DNA of 48,256 bases, from contig DASYZQ010000005.1 of NCBI GenBank assembly GCA_035946175.1, forward strand, positions 1 through 48,256, given 5' to 3'. The stretch is from DASYZQ01 sp035946175. Its GTDB lineage: Bacteria; Patescibacteriota; Saccharimonadia; Saccharimonadales; UBA4665. How positions within the stretch are numbered: position 1 is the stretch's first letter; each line of letters starts with the position of its first letter. The notes beneath the pieces were generated by a model. It was given only the letters and a program-made list of their open reading frames with translations, was not told where the DNA came from and searched no databases. Shown piece by piece: positions 41,176-48,256 of this stretch. Made by a program: the position numbers and the translations under genes.

Positions 41176-41427
41176 ATGACAATATCCAACGTACACGAAG
41201 CAAAGACTAACTTAAGTAAACTACTTGATGATGCGGCCGGCGGCAACGAGGTAGTTATCACTCGTCGCGGCGGAGCCGTTACGCGTTTTAAGCTAATGCC
41301 GATATACCCAAGCCACACGAAGCATGCGGTATTCGGCGCTTATAAGCATAAGATATCTTTTGCGCCCGACTATGATACTGCCGACCAGGAAATTACCGAC
41401 CTCTTTGAAGAAGGTGCAAACAATTAG
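41176..41427 (+). CDS. Phd/YefM-type antitoxin
   Basis: An 83-residue antitoxin. The N-terminal MTISNVHEAKTNLSKLLDDAAGGNEVVITRRGGAVTRFKL is the classic Phd/YefM DNA-binding fold (EAKxxLSxLL, then the VITRxG strand). The acidic C-terminal half (DYDTADQEITDLFEEG) should wrap around the toxin. It starts just after its promoter and operator. The stop codon TAG (41425-41427) abuts the toxin ATG without a gap. It should repress its own operon with the toxin as co-repressor. Confidence 0.9.
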   Translation: MTISNVHEAKTNLSKLLDDAAGGNEVVITRRGGAVTRFKLMPIYPSHTKHAVFGAYKHKISFAPDYDTADQEITDLFEEGANN

Positions 41428-41808
41428 ATGATCTTGCTCGATACAAACGTTTTATTGTGGTTCTTTGCTGGCAATGAGCGATTATCCGTAGAGACTCGTA
41501 GTGCGATAGCGGATGATCCTGGTAACTATATTGTGTCGACGATCTCATTTTGGGAAATTGCCATAAAGCGACAAATTGGGAAGCTTACCGCCAATCTAGA
41601 TGTGCCCCAGGCCATTCGGAACGCTGGCTTTATGACACTCGACATTACAACAGCTCACATTTGCACTTATGAGTCTCTGCCGCTCCTCCACCGAGATCCA
41701 TTCGACCGCATGCTTATTGCTCAATCCAAAACTGAACGTCTACCACTACTAACTGGCGACCTAAAGCTAAAAGAATACGATGTTAGAATAGTTAGCGCCC
41801 TAGGCTAA
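41428..41808 (+). CDS. PIN-domain (VapC-like) toxin ribonuclease
   Basis: A 126-residue PIN nuclease. The acidic metal-binding residues are visible: Asp in MILLDTNVLLW, Glu in SFWEIAIKRQIGKL near 43, and Asp in HRDPFDRMLIAQS near 93-96. TGDLKL near the end supplies the fourth. VapC-type toxins cut initiator tRNA, other tRNAs or rRNA. It is the second gene of the pair with the Phd antitoxin. A complete TA pair suggests recent gain in this compact genome. Confidence 0.92.
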   Translation: MILLDTNVLLWFFAGNERLSVETRSAIADDPGNYIVSTISFWEIAIKRQIGKLTANLDVPQAIRNAGFMTLDITTAHICTYESLPLLHRDPFDRMLIAQSKTERLPLLTGDLKLKEYDVRIVSALG

Positions 41809-41851
41809 AAACAGCTCAGATGCGAGTGTCTTCACCTTTGCAAATCTCAAT

Positions 41852-41928
41852 TGGTGACCCCTGCGGGATTCGAACCCGCGATCTTCAGGCTGAGAACCTG
41901 ACGTCCTAGGCCACTAGACGAAGGGGCC
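41852..41928 (-). tRNA. tRNA-Glu (anticodon CTC), CCA encoded
   Basis: On the minus strand the acceptor GGCCCCT (41922-41928) pairs with AGGGGTC (41856-41862, one G-U). Discriminator A and encoded CCA (41852-41854) follow. The anticodon stem TCAGG/CCTGA encloses TTCTCAG with anticodon CTC. The T-arm GCGGGTTCGAATCCCGC is perfect. Confidence 0.95.
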
Positions 41929-42042
41929 AGAAATATCGAAAAAAATAACTGGTTGTAGTCTAACATAACAGGGAAGGGCATTCAACGACACCGTTTAGTC
42001 ATTGGCGAGCATGGGCCTTAACTACTATACTGAAACATAAGC

Positions 42043-43803
42043 ATGTACGACTTCATGTTTATTCACCACGTCGGCAAGGTGTGGTATAGGTTGTATTGGG
42101 CTTATATCACTCTCGCCAGTTTGTTCCTAGTGGTCGTGTATTTCGTCCAAAAGGCCATACCCCCCTTCAACCACTTTGGGCTACCAGTGGTTACAAGCAG
42201 TGTACTAATTCTGTGCCTGGCCCAGATCATATATGGCCTGAGCATTTACTGGCTTATATATAAACGGAGTGACGCCCTCGCCACCTTTATTGGCGGCATG
42301 CTCTTCGTCCTGGTCATAGTTAGCGGATTAAACGGTTCTGGCCTAACCAACGCCGCACTGCTATATATCATATATTGGCTGGTTGTCATCGTGTTCAGCG
42401 CTATGTTTGGCGTCCTGATCTCGGCCGGCGCCATCTTCCTACCCATAGTCTTCGTCCTATCACAATACAATTTTCAGATCAGGCAGCCGAGTGCTGCCAG
42501 TATCGTGCTGGTTGTTGGTAGTGCTGTATGTACCTTCATCGGATACCTCTTCTGGCGAACACGATTCGACGATCAGCAGACTAAAGCAGTTAGTAGATTA
42601 TCAACTATGCTCCGCAGCAACCAACAGCAATCAGAAATTCTCATTCAATCCATTGCCGACGGGATCATTGTTATCGACACTGAAGGGAAGATAACGCTTA
42701 TGAACACCGCCGCCGGCAGAATGACCGAATGGCCTGTGGACGAAGCAAGTGATGTCGATGTCCGACTTGTAGTCAAACTTCATAAAGAGCATGGTGAAGA
42801 GCTGACCAAGAGCGAAGACCCTTTCAGCCTCGCCCTACAACAGCAACAGCACATTAGTAGAATTGTTGAACTTATGGGTAGGGTTAGTAAAAAACAGATT
42901 GTATCACTTGTTATTTCACCGATACTATTGCCCAAAGCTAATGAGCTGGCGGGAGCTGTAGCCGTAATACGAGACGTCAGCCAGGAGCATGCCATCGAAC
43001 AGCAGAGGGCAGATTTCATCAGCACAGCGGCGCACGAGATGCGCACACCTGTCGCAGCGATCGAGGGGTACCTGTCGCTAGCCTTGAATGAACGCGTCAG
43101 TAGTGTCGATAACCGAGCCCGTGGCTATCTGCAAAAGGCCCATGCCTCAACCCAACATCTAGGTAAACTCTTCCAAGATCTATTGACGTCATCCAAGGCC
43201 GAAGATGGCCGGCTGAGCAGTCATTCAGTGGTGGTCGAAATGGGTGCCTTCTTACAGCAATTGACAGATGAATTTAGATTGGTCGCACAGAAAAAGGGTC
43301 TTGCCGTCGAATATTTGATCGGCACGGCGAACGATAGAGACATAGAGAACGATAAGGAGACTGCCAATGTACATATGGTGCGTCCGCTTTACTATGCGCT
43401 TGTCGATCCTGAACGCATCCGTGAGGTGATGTCCAATCTCTTCGATAACGCCTGCAAGTACACTCAACAAGGGAAGATTTCCATCGGCATCACCAGTAAT
43501 GAGGAAGTCATACAAATATACGTCCGTGACACCGGCAGCGGTATACCTGCCGAAGATCTCCCGCATCTTTTCCAAAAGTTTTATCGTGTAGACAACTCTG
43601 CCACACGGACTATCGGCGGAACAGGCCTCGGTCTATTCATATGCCGCAAGATCGTAGAGCTTTACAAGGGTCGAATTTGGGTCGAAAGCACACTCGGAAA
43701 AGGTAGTACATTTTTTATCAACCTGCCGCGGCTCAGTACCCAAAAAGCGGTTGAGCTGCAGCATCAAAGCACTTCACCGGCCACCCCTTCCACACTACAG
43801 TAG
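42043..43803 (+). CDS. multi-TM sensor histidine kinase with PAS domain
   Basis: A 586-residue kinase. Five or six TM helices occupy about residues 12-170 with minimal loops, suggesting membrane-state or small hydrophobic ligand sensing. PAS (about 190-310: ILIQSIADGIIVIDTEGKITLMNTAAGRMT) is followed by HisKA AAHEMRTPVAAIEGYL (phospho-His near 331). The HATPase domain has LFDNACKY, DTGSGIP and GGTGLGLFICRKIVE. Promoter TTGGCG (42002-42007), 18 bp, TATACT (42026-42031), eleven bases before the ATG. The receiver gene at 43869 is the probable partner. Confidence 0.93.
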   Translation: MYDFMFIHHVGKVWYRLYWAYITLASLFLVVVYFVQKAIPPFNHFGLPVVTSSVLILCLAQIIYGLSIYWLIYKRSDALATFIGGMLFVLVIVSGLNGSGLTNAALLYIIYWLVVIVFSAMFGVLISAGAIFLPIVFVLSQYNFQIRQPSAASIVLVVGSAVCTFIGYLFWRTRFDDQQTKAVSRLSTMLRSNQQQSEILIQSIADGIIVIDTEGKITLMNTAAGRMTEWPVDEASDVDVRLVVKLHKEHGEELTKSEDPFSLALQQQQHISRIVELMGRVSKKQIVSLVISPILLPKANELAGAVAVIRDVSQEHAIEQQRADFISTAAHEMRTPVAAIEGYLSLALNERVSSVDNRARGYLQKAHASTQHLGKLFQDLLTSSKAEDGRLSSHSVVVEMGAFLQQLTDEFRLVAQKKGLAVEYLIGTANDRDIENDKETANVHMVRPLYYALVDPERIREVMSNLFDNACKYTQQGKISIGITSNEEVIQIYVRDTGSGIPAEDLPHLFQKFYRVDNSATRTIGGTGLGLFICRKIVELYKGRIWVESTLGKGSTFFINLPRLSTQKAVELQHQSTSPATPSTLQ

Positions 43804-43868
43804 GATTCATGCTACAATAAACGAAAACGTAAGCGATAATCCAGGATCAGGAGAAAGAGCACATAACT

Positions 43869-44777
43869 ATGGCATCAAAAGTTTTGCTCGTTGAAGATGA
43901 CACCAACTTGCGCGAAATTTACGAGGCCCGACTCCATGCCGAAGGTTATGACATTGTAGTCGCAAAAGACGGCGAGGAGGCCCTAGTGGTGGCCAAGCAA
44001 GAGCAGCCGGAGCTCATCATTGCCGATGTCATGATGCCACGGGTCAGTGGTTTCGAAATGCTCGACATCCTGAGAAACACCAACGAGCTCAAGTACACCA
44101 AGGTCATCATGCTGACCGCCCTCGGGCAAGTCGAAGATCAAAAAAGAGCGACTCAGTTAGGGGCTGACCGTTATCTTGTGAAATCCCAGGTGACCTTAGA
44201 GGATATCGTAAAAGCTGCCAAGGAATTACTTGGTGATAGTGACACAGCTGCCCCGGCAGTACCACAGCCAGTAGCAATCACCTCAGCTCCGACACCGCCG
44301 ACTACAGCCTCAACCAACTCGACTACCAGCAATACGAATGACCAGCTAATTGCTGATGCGCTCCAAGGTCTATCGACACAAGGAGCACCCGCGGCAACCA
44401 TTTCTGCACCCACTACCCCAGCAGCAACGCCAACCCCTACATTGCCAACCCCTCCCGCCGCTCCAGCTCAACCCTTGGCTACTTCTAACATTCCGAGCCC
44501 AGCCCCTGTGGCCACTGCTCAACCAACAACGCCAACCCCTACATTGCCCAATGATACGAATGATGACGACGTAACGATTGCACACAAAAAGATCATCTCT
44601 CCACCGTCGGAGTCAACGGAATCGAAGCCTGATCTCAATGAACTTTTGGCGCGTGAGGATAGTGCACCGAACAGCAGCTCCCAATATGGGGATGGGGGGG
44701 CTCCAGCGCATGTGCCCGGTCATATTATTTCGCCCAAATCCATTGATGGTATATCCGCCAAGCCCAACAACCTCTAG
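43869..44777 (+). CDS. receiver-domain regulator with long Pro/Thr-rich tail
   Basis: A 302-residue protein. Residues 1-122 form a full receiver: VEDDTNL, phospho-Asp in LIIADVMMPRVSG near 53, Thr in IMLTALG, Lys in RYLVKSQVT. The remaining 180 residues are almost entirely Pro/Thr/Ala/Ser (repeats of TPTPTLP near 44430-44450 and 44540-44550), then a charged end. No DNA-binding domain exists. AGGAG lies upstream of the ATG and a TACAAT further up. The tail may be a flexible tether placing the receiver near an envelope partner. Confidence 0.9.
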   Translation: MASKVLLVEDDTNLREIYEARLHAEGYDIVVAKDGEEALVVAKQEQPELIIADVMMPRVSGFEMLDILRNTNELKYTKVIMLTALGQVEDQKRATQLGADRYLVKSQVTLEDIVKAAKELLGDSDTAAPAVPQPVAITSAPTPPTTASTNSTTSNTNDQLIADALQGLSTQGAPAATISAPTTPAATPTPTLPTPPAAPAQPLATSNIPSPAPVATAQPTTPTPTLPNDTNDDDVTIAHKKIISPPSESTESKPDLNELLAREDSAPNSSSQYGDGGAPAHVPGHIISPKSIDGISAKPNNL

Positions 44778-44792
44778 TAGACGGCGGTCAAT

Positions 44793-45443
44793 ATGCGTAT
44801 CAATAGATACATCGCTCTTTGCAGTGGGCTGTCTCGCCGGGCAGTCGATCAACTTATTAGCCATGGGCACGTCCAGGTTAATAACATTCCCGCGACAATT
44901 GGCAGCCAGGTTACGGATACCGATCATGTTACACTCGATGGGAAACCGTTACAGCGGCCGGTCGTATCGAAGACAGTATTACTAAACAAGCCGGTAGGCT
45001 ATGTCTGTAGTCGAAATGGGCAAGGAAGCAAGACCATCTACGATCTGCTACCAGCAGAGCTACATGCGCTCAAACCAGTAGGCCGTTTGGATAAAGATTC
45101 CTCTGGATTGATTCTGCTCACCACCGACGGTGCATTGGCGCAGAAGTTAACCCACCCCAGTCAACAGAAACAAAAGGTCTATAGGATAGAGCTGGACAAA
45201 CCGCTGCAATCGCCAGATCAGCATATGATTGGGCAGGGCATTCGGCTTGAGGACGGACTGAGTAGGTTAAAACTTACAGGTCATGGCCGACTATGGGTAA
45301 TCTCAATGCATGAAGGCCGTAATCGCCAGATCAGACGCACATTTGCGGCACTCGGCTACACTGTGCGAAGCCTACATCGCACGCAATTTGGCCCATACTT
45401 ACTTAACCCGACACTGCTCGCCGGATCGTTCCTAACGCTATAG
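44793..45443 (+). CDS. RsuA/RluB-family pseudouridine synthase
   Basis: A 216-residue rRNA pseudouridine synthase. The S4 RNA-binding domain is at 1-60 (RINRYIALCSGLSRRAVDQLISHGHVQVNN), and the synthase domain has VLLNKPVGYVCS, the catalytic Asp in KPVGRLDKDSSGLILLT near 106, and the end HEGRNRQIRRTFAALGY. RluB, RluE and RsuA are hard to tell apart by eye; the NRQIRR ending fits all. It follows the receiver gene by 15 bases and may share its transcript. Confidence 0.9.
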   Translation: MRINRYIALCSGLSRRAVDQLISHGHVQVNNIPATIGSQVTDTDHVTLDGKPLQRPVVSKTVLLNKPVGYVCSRNGQGSKTIYDLLPAELHALKPVGRLDKDSSGLILLTTDGALAQKLTHPSQQKQKVYRIELDKPLQSPDQHMIGQGIRLEDGLSRLKLTGHGRLWVISMHEGRNRQIRRTFAALGYTVRSLHRTQFGPYLLNPTLLAGSFLTL

Positions 45444-45483
45444 AGCTCCGAGCTACTGATTTTTTCGTATATACTAAGCAGTA

Positions 45484-46845
45484 ATGCCCTCTAAGAAACT
45501 ACCCATTGTGGCCATAATCGGCCGCGCAAATGTTGGTAAATCAAGCCTTTTTAATACGGTTCTGTCTCGACGCGAGGCAATCGTAGCCCAAGAAGCAGGC
45601 ACGACCCGTGACAGCGTTACCGCCAAGGCGTCCTGGCATACGCAGGATTTTTGGTTAGTGGATACTGCCGGCGTCAAAGATCCGGAAGACGATTTTGAGC
45701 TTACTATTCAAGAACAAATCCAGCAGGCAGTAGAAAGTGCCGATATCCTTTGGGTTATGGTCGAGGCAACCATCCCGATTACCGATGAGGACCGCCGTGT
45801 GGCCCGAACAGCGCTTAAGAGTCGTAAACCCGTCTATCTTATTGTCAATAAGATAGACCAGGTGAGCCGCACCGAGGAAATTCTGGGGGACTTCCAACGC
45901 CTCGGCATCCAGACAATCATCGCGACCAGCACTACGCAGCGTCGCGGTATTCATGAATTGCTCGACGGCCTGGTTCAGACGATACCGAAAATGCGGCTGC
46001 CGGACGCCACAGATCGCCTGCATATTGCGCTTCTCGGTCGACCGAATGTCGGCAAATCGTATTTATTTAATACACTTGCTAAGAAACAGCAGGCAATCGT
46101 AGCCGATAGGGCGGGTACGACTAGAGATATTAACCGCAGCGTAGTGCGCTTTAAAGGTCGCGAGCTTGAGATTATGGATACGGCTGGAATTCGTCGATCA
46201 GGCCGTATCGAACGAGGTGTGGAACACTTCAGCGTTTTGCGTTCTCTAAGCGCTATTGAACAAGCCGACGTATGCTGCCTACTTATGGACGCTAACGAAC
46301 TAAACGTGCAGCTTGATCAAAAAATCGCTGGACTTGTCAAAGATAGCGGCAAGGGGTTGATAATCATCGTCAGTAAGTGGGACAGCATAGAAGAGAAAAC
46401 TACTCAGACCCGTGATCAGTTGGCTCGGCAGATTGCCGCAGCATTCGATTTTGTACCCTGGGCCCCCCTTATATTCACAAGCGCTGTCACTGGACAAAAC
46501 GTTGCTCAAATCTTCGAACTTGTTTTGAATATCGATGAGCAACGTGCTAAGCGAATTTCCACCGCTGAGCTCAATAGCTGGCTCCGTGAAGTTGTCAGTC
46601 GTCATCCGCCGGCAGGTCTAAAGAACCGGGCCCCTAAGCTCAACTACATTGTCCAGGAAGACGATAACCCCACGCCGGCCTTCAAAATATTCGGCTCACA
46701 CACCAAGTTCTTACACTGGAGCTATCGGCGCTATTTGGAACGTTGCTTACGTGAGGCCTACGGTTTTGCCGGTACGTCAGTGCAGTTGTGGTTCATTGAA
46801 AAGCACGAGACACATCGACACGGACATAGTCCAACCAAAGAATAG
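45484..46845 (+). CDS. der: ribosome-assembly GTPase Der (EngA)
   Basis: A 453-residue protein with two tandem GTPase domains and a KH-like C-terminus, the Der hallmark. G1 is GRANVGKSS near 12 and GRPNVGKSY near 185; G3 is DTAGVKD and DTAGIRR; G4 is NKID and SKWD. The second G1 has Y where S/T usually follows the Lys-Ser. Needed for maturation of the large ribosomal subunit. TATACT (45470-45475) ends eight bases before the ATG, so the mRNA is nearly leaderless. Confidence 0.96.
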   Translation: MPSKKLPIVAIIGRANVGKSSLFNTVLSRREAIVAQEAGTTRDSVTAKASWHTQDFWLVDTAGVKDPEDDFELTIQEQIQQAVESADILWVMVEATIPITDEDRRVARTALKSRKPVYLIVNKIDQVSRTEEILGDFQRLGIQTIIATSTTQRRGIHELLDGLVQTIPKMRLPDATDRLHIALLGRPNVGKSYLFNTLAKKQQAIVADRAGTTRDINRSVVRFKGRELEIMDTAGIRRSGRIERGVEHFSVLRSLSAIEQADVCCLLMDANELNVQLDQKIAGLVKDSGKGLIIIVSKWDSIEEKTTQTRDQLARQIAAAFDFVPWAPLIFTSAVTGQNVAQIFELVLNIDEQRAKRISTAELNSWLREVVSRHPPAGLKNRAPKLNYIVQEDDNPTPAFKIFGSHTKFLHWSYRRYLERCLREAYGFAGTSVQLWFIEKHETHRHGHSPTKE

Positions 46846-46906
46846 CTAGTTCATCTTGTTTAGTAAAATTTTAGCGGCGATAGACCTATCGGGTATACTG
46901 AGCGCT

Positions 46907-47545
46907 ATGGGAATTATTCAGAAGAATCCGCTTGACGGCATGGCCTCACAGTTCTATACGGTTGGGCTCAATAAAAATATCGTCGTTGCCGGGCTTGGCA
47001 ACATCGGTAATGAATATGAAGAAACCCGCCATAATGTTGGCTTCACCTGCCTAGATAGCTTCGTTCTTCAAAACAACTTCGATCCATGGGCAGAGAAAAA
47101 GAACCTACATTGCTTACTCACCAGCCGCAACCTGGGGGCAACTCGCGTGATTGCGATAAAGCCGACAACACTGATGAACCTAAGTGGAGAAGCAGTAGCA
47201 GCAGTCATTCATTATTACAAGGTTGAGCTTCGAGATGTTGTCGTGGTGCACGATGAGCTCGATATCCCATTTGGCCAAATCAGGATTCGGCGGGGCGGCA
47301 GTGATGCTGGGCATAATGGCGTTAAGTCTGTGTCTGCCCACATCGGGGAGGGCTATGGCCGGATCCGAATAGGTATCGGGCCGAAAATACCAGAACAAAT
47401 GGACAGCGCAGATTTTGTGCTAGCCCGTTTCTCTGGGCAGGAACAGGCTCATATCAAGGCACTGACACTAGAGGTAAATGCAATCTTAGCCGAATATATA
47501 TACGGTGATCAACTACAGCCTGAGACAAGAGCGTTTATTGTCTGA
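46907..47545 (+). CDS. pth: peptidyl-tRNA hydrolase
   Basis: A 212-residue hydrolase freeing tRNA from peptidyl-tRNA that drops off ribosomes. VVAGLGNIGNEYEETRHNVGF holds the catalytic His and Asn, KPTTLMNLSGEAV and VVHDELDIPFGQIRIRRGGSDAGHNGVKS the other conserved positions. An extra 25 or so residues precede the usual start. Start chosen at ATG 46907, since TATACT (46894-46899) ends seven bases upstream (with TTAGCG 17 bp further); a TTG frame from 46856 overlies the promoter. Its stop lies six bases before the terminator region of the converging RNA gene. Confidence 0.95.
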   Translation: MGIIQKNPLDGMASQFYTVGLNKNIVVAGLGNIGNEYEETRHNVGFTCLDSFVLQNNFDPWAEKKNLHCLLTSRNLGATRVIAIKPTTLMNLSGEAVAAVIHYYKVELRDVVVVHDELDIPFGQIRIRRGGSDAGHNGVKSVSAHIGEGYGRIRIGIGPKIPEQMDSADFVLARFSGQEQAHIKALTLEVNAILAEYIYGDQLQPETRAFIV

Positions 47546-47550
47546 AGGTA

Positions 47551-47593
47551 TAAAAAACGGCCTACGAGAGGGGGTGGGCACCGCTCGTAGGCC
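47551..47593 (-). terminator. intrinsic terminator of the minus-strand RNA
   Basis: On the minus strand GGCCTACGAG / CTCGTAGGCC (arms 47584-47593 and 47559-47568) form a 10-bp perfect stem followed by GTTTTTTA. On the plus strand the same hairpin is followed by AATTTTA and could weakly end pth transcripts. Confidence 0.85.
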
Positions 47594-47961
47594 AATTTTA
47601 GGGGTATTACTAGAAAGAATACCCCTAACAACCTCCCGAAGGGGGTTACACCCTTTAAGCCCACCCAGCGAAGCATCAGATGCCAAACTATATAAAGCAC
47701 TGTGCCGACTACAAGAGTCATCTTTACGGACTCGCTCTTTGAGGGCCCACCGAAGGGCCCTATTATGATCCGAAGGCCATAATGGGCGCTTAAAGGGGTT
47801 AGTTTGTTTTAGAGCGCATGTCTGTTCGTAATTGAAACCAACAAGCGCCGATACCGATAAGTGGAGGGTAACAACTTTCGTTATGGCACGCTCTAAAACA
47901 ATCTAACAATTTTGTTAGAATGGGGGATAAAAGGTACGTAAGCATTTTATAATGCTTACAA
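47552..47961 (-). ncRNA. candidate structured non-coding RNA, about 410 nt
   Basis: An independent minus-strand unit between a consensus promoter (47968-47996) and a strong terminator. Perfect stems seen: a 9-bp hairpin at the 5' end (47938-47959), an 8-bp hairpin (47902-47919), and a 13-bp helix joining 47889-47901 with 47804-47816. A 10-bp long-range helix joins 47788-47797 with 47651-47660, and an 11-bp hairpin lies at 47598-47628. Three hairpins end in cUUCGg on this strand: 47762-47783, 47742-47761 and 47630-47647. The tetraloops exist only on the minus strand, supporting the orientation. No long frame with protein character covers it. I find no tRNA-like end (tmRNA), no GAGGAAAGTCC core (RNase P) and no GGAAGCAGC loop (SRP). 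Confidence 0.75.
47938..47959. repeat. inverted repeat at the start of the RNA unit
   Basis: GTAAGCATT (47938-47946) and AATGCTTAC (47951-47959) are perfect arms around TTAT. It lies from about +2 to +24 of the predicted minus-strand transcript, so it may be a 5' stabilising hairpin or an operator. Confidence 0.7.
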
Positions 47962-47967
47962 ATTGCG

Positions 47968-47996
47968 ATTCTAGCAAAACTATTTCTTTATGTCAA
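47968..47996 (-). promoter_or_regulatory. consensus promoter of the candidate RNA
   Basis: TTGACA (47991-47996), 17 bp, TAGAAT (47968-47973) on the minus strand. The start would be near 47961. It is among the best promoter matches in the window, as expected for an abundant RNA. Confidence 0.8.
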
Positions 47997-48074
47997 TACC
48001 TTTACAGCTTTTTGTACTGTAGTCAATAATCTTTCAAACAAAACATAAGCAATACGCTATACTGAATAAAAGAA

Positions 48075-48149
48075 ATGAAAACAATCATTTATGTAAGCTT
48101 AACTATCGGCTCGCTAGTAACCCGAATTCCGTTAGGCCAAAACAGATAG
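48075..48149 (+). CDS. possible 24-residue small protein
   Basis: ATG 48075 opens a 24-codon frame (MKTIIYVSLTIGSLVTRIPL...) ending at TAG 48147-48149. TATACT (48058-48063) ends eleven bases upstream. A strong terminator follows 21 bases after the stop, so the unit has a promoter, a frame and an end. The peptide has a hydrophobic middle. It could equally be a short non-coding RNA or an attenuator before the gene at 48249. Confidence 0.35.
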   Translation: MKTIIYVSLTIGSLVTRIPLGQNR

Positions 48150-48170
48150 GATAAGATCCACTTGCAGTAA

Positions 48171-48197
48171 AAGAGCCACGGTATGTGGCTCTTTTTT
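48171..48197 (+). terminator. intrinsic terminator
   Basis: AAGAGCCAC (48171-48179), loop GGTAT, GTGGCTCTT (48185-48193), continuing into TTTTTT. A classic plus-strand terminator. It ends the short unit starting near 48070 or attenuates the gene that begins at 48249. Confidence 0.88.
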
Positions 48198-48248
48198 GGT
48201 ATGGTGATGGTTGTAAGCCAATAACACAAAAACCAAAGGAGATTTTTA

Positions 48249-48256
48249 TGCAATTT
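48249..48256 (+). CDS. start of a gene cut by the window edge
   Basis: ATG at 48249 follows AAAGGAG (48235-48241) at a good distance. Only Met-Gln and part of Phe are visible, so nothing can be said about the product. Confidence 0.5.

Noticed and set aside
47505..47768. Plus and minus reading frames across the structured RNA region
   Set aside because: They have no protein character or start signals, and are explained by the hairpin-rich RNA.
47807..47899. GTTTTAGAGC and its complement, resembling the start of a type II CRISPR repeat
   Set aside because: There are only two copies, in inverted orientation, pairing as a helix inside the structured RNA. No repeat-spacer array or cas gene is present.
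47552..47961. tmRNA, RNase P RNA, SRP RNA or 6S RNA
   Set aside because: No tRNA-like end with GTTCRA and CCA, no GAGGAAAGTCC core, no GGAAGCAGC apical loop, and not a single long hairpin. This is recognition by eye, so a covariance-model search should confirm it.
1..48256. Alternative genetic code with UGA as an amino acid
   Set aside because: UGA ends acpS, the GH25-like gene, xth, the MazG gene, the umuD-like gene and pth at family-typical lengths, so it is a normal stop here.

Overview
The window reads as a chromosomal segment of a Candidatus Saccharibacteria (TM7, Patescibacteria/CPR) bacterium or a close relative. The basis is the gene set: a Gram-positive-type envelope (sortase, LCP ligase, GH25-like secreted hydrolase, MarP-like protease, VKOR), a fatty-acid scavenging fusion in place of fatty-acid synthesis, receiver-only response regulators, very short intergenic spaces and many near-leaderless transcripts. 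UGA is used as an ordinary stop, which argues against the UGA=Gly code of Gracilibacteria/Absconditabacteria. The taxonomic call is inference from content; no rRNA is present.

Layout. 1-3,500: end of an unknown gene, a sortase-sorted surface protein, then acpS translationally coupled to a three-domain acyl-AMP ligase/carrier/acyltransferase. 3,500-8,100: hypothetical genes, a secreted GH25-like hydrolase, an LCP-family ligase and a VOC protein. 8,100-10,780: an accessory-looking stretch with a 36-bp palindrome, a membrane HESQH protein and a sigma-70-like gene interrupted by two in-frame stops. 10,780-13,560: small membrane protein plus membrane-anchored Clp-type AAA+ ATPase. 13,560-16,630: cysteine-rich secreted protein, pilin, CvpA-serine protease (MarP-like) and VKOR. 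16,700-18,860: LolD/MacB-type ABC exporter. 18,940-23,510: tRNA-Ser, cysteine hydrolase, pyrH, and an xth-MazG-iminopeptidase operon. 23,700-26,730: tRNA-Leu, sortase, PEGA-domain protein.

26,780-29,620 is a cobalamin-riboswitch operon (DUF6580-like membrane protein, cobU, cobS, cobC) for cobinamide salvage and nucleotide-loop assembly, striking in a CPR-type genome. 29,760-33,700 holds an anchored protein, gltX and a DUF3048 protein. 33,700-37,350 carries a histidine kinase/receiver pair and a umuD-like/umuC pair whose UmuD lacks its catalytic residues. 37,350-40,750 has a GalU-like enzyme, a GAP-family membrane protein, a HAD protein and a secreted TIM-barrel-like protein. 41,140-41,810 is a Phd/PIN toxin-antitoxin module with a perfect operator in its promoter. 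41,850-47,545: tRNA-Glu, a second kinase/receiver pair, an RsuA-type pseudouridine synthase, der and pth.

The last 700 bases have no recognised gene but hold what looks like an independent transcription unit on the minus strand: a consensus promoter, about 410 nt rich in long perfect stems and three cUUCGg hairpins, and a strong terminator. It matches none of tmRNA, RNase P RNA, SRP RNA or 6S RNA as far as I can recognise, and is the best candidate here for something undescribed.

A recurring feature is a -10 hexamer lying 5-11 nt before the start codon, so that many mRNAs probably have almost no 5' leader.
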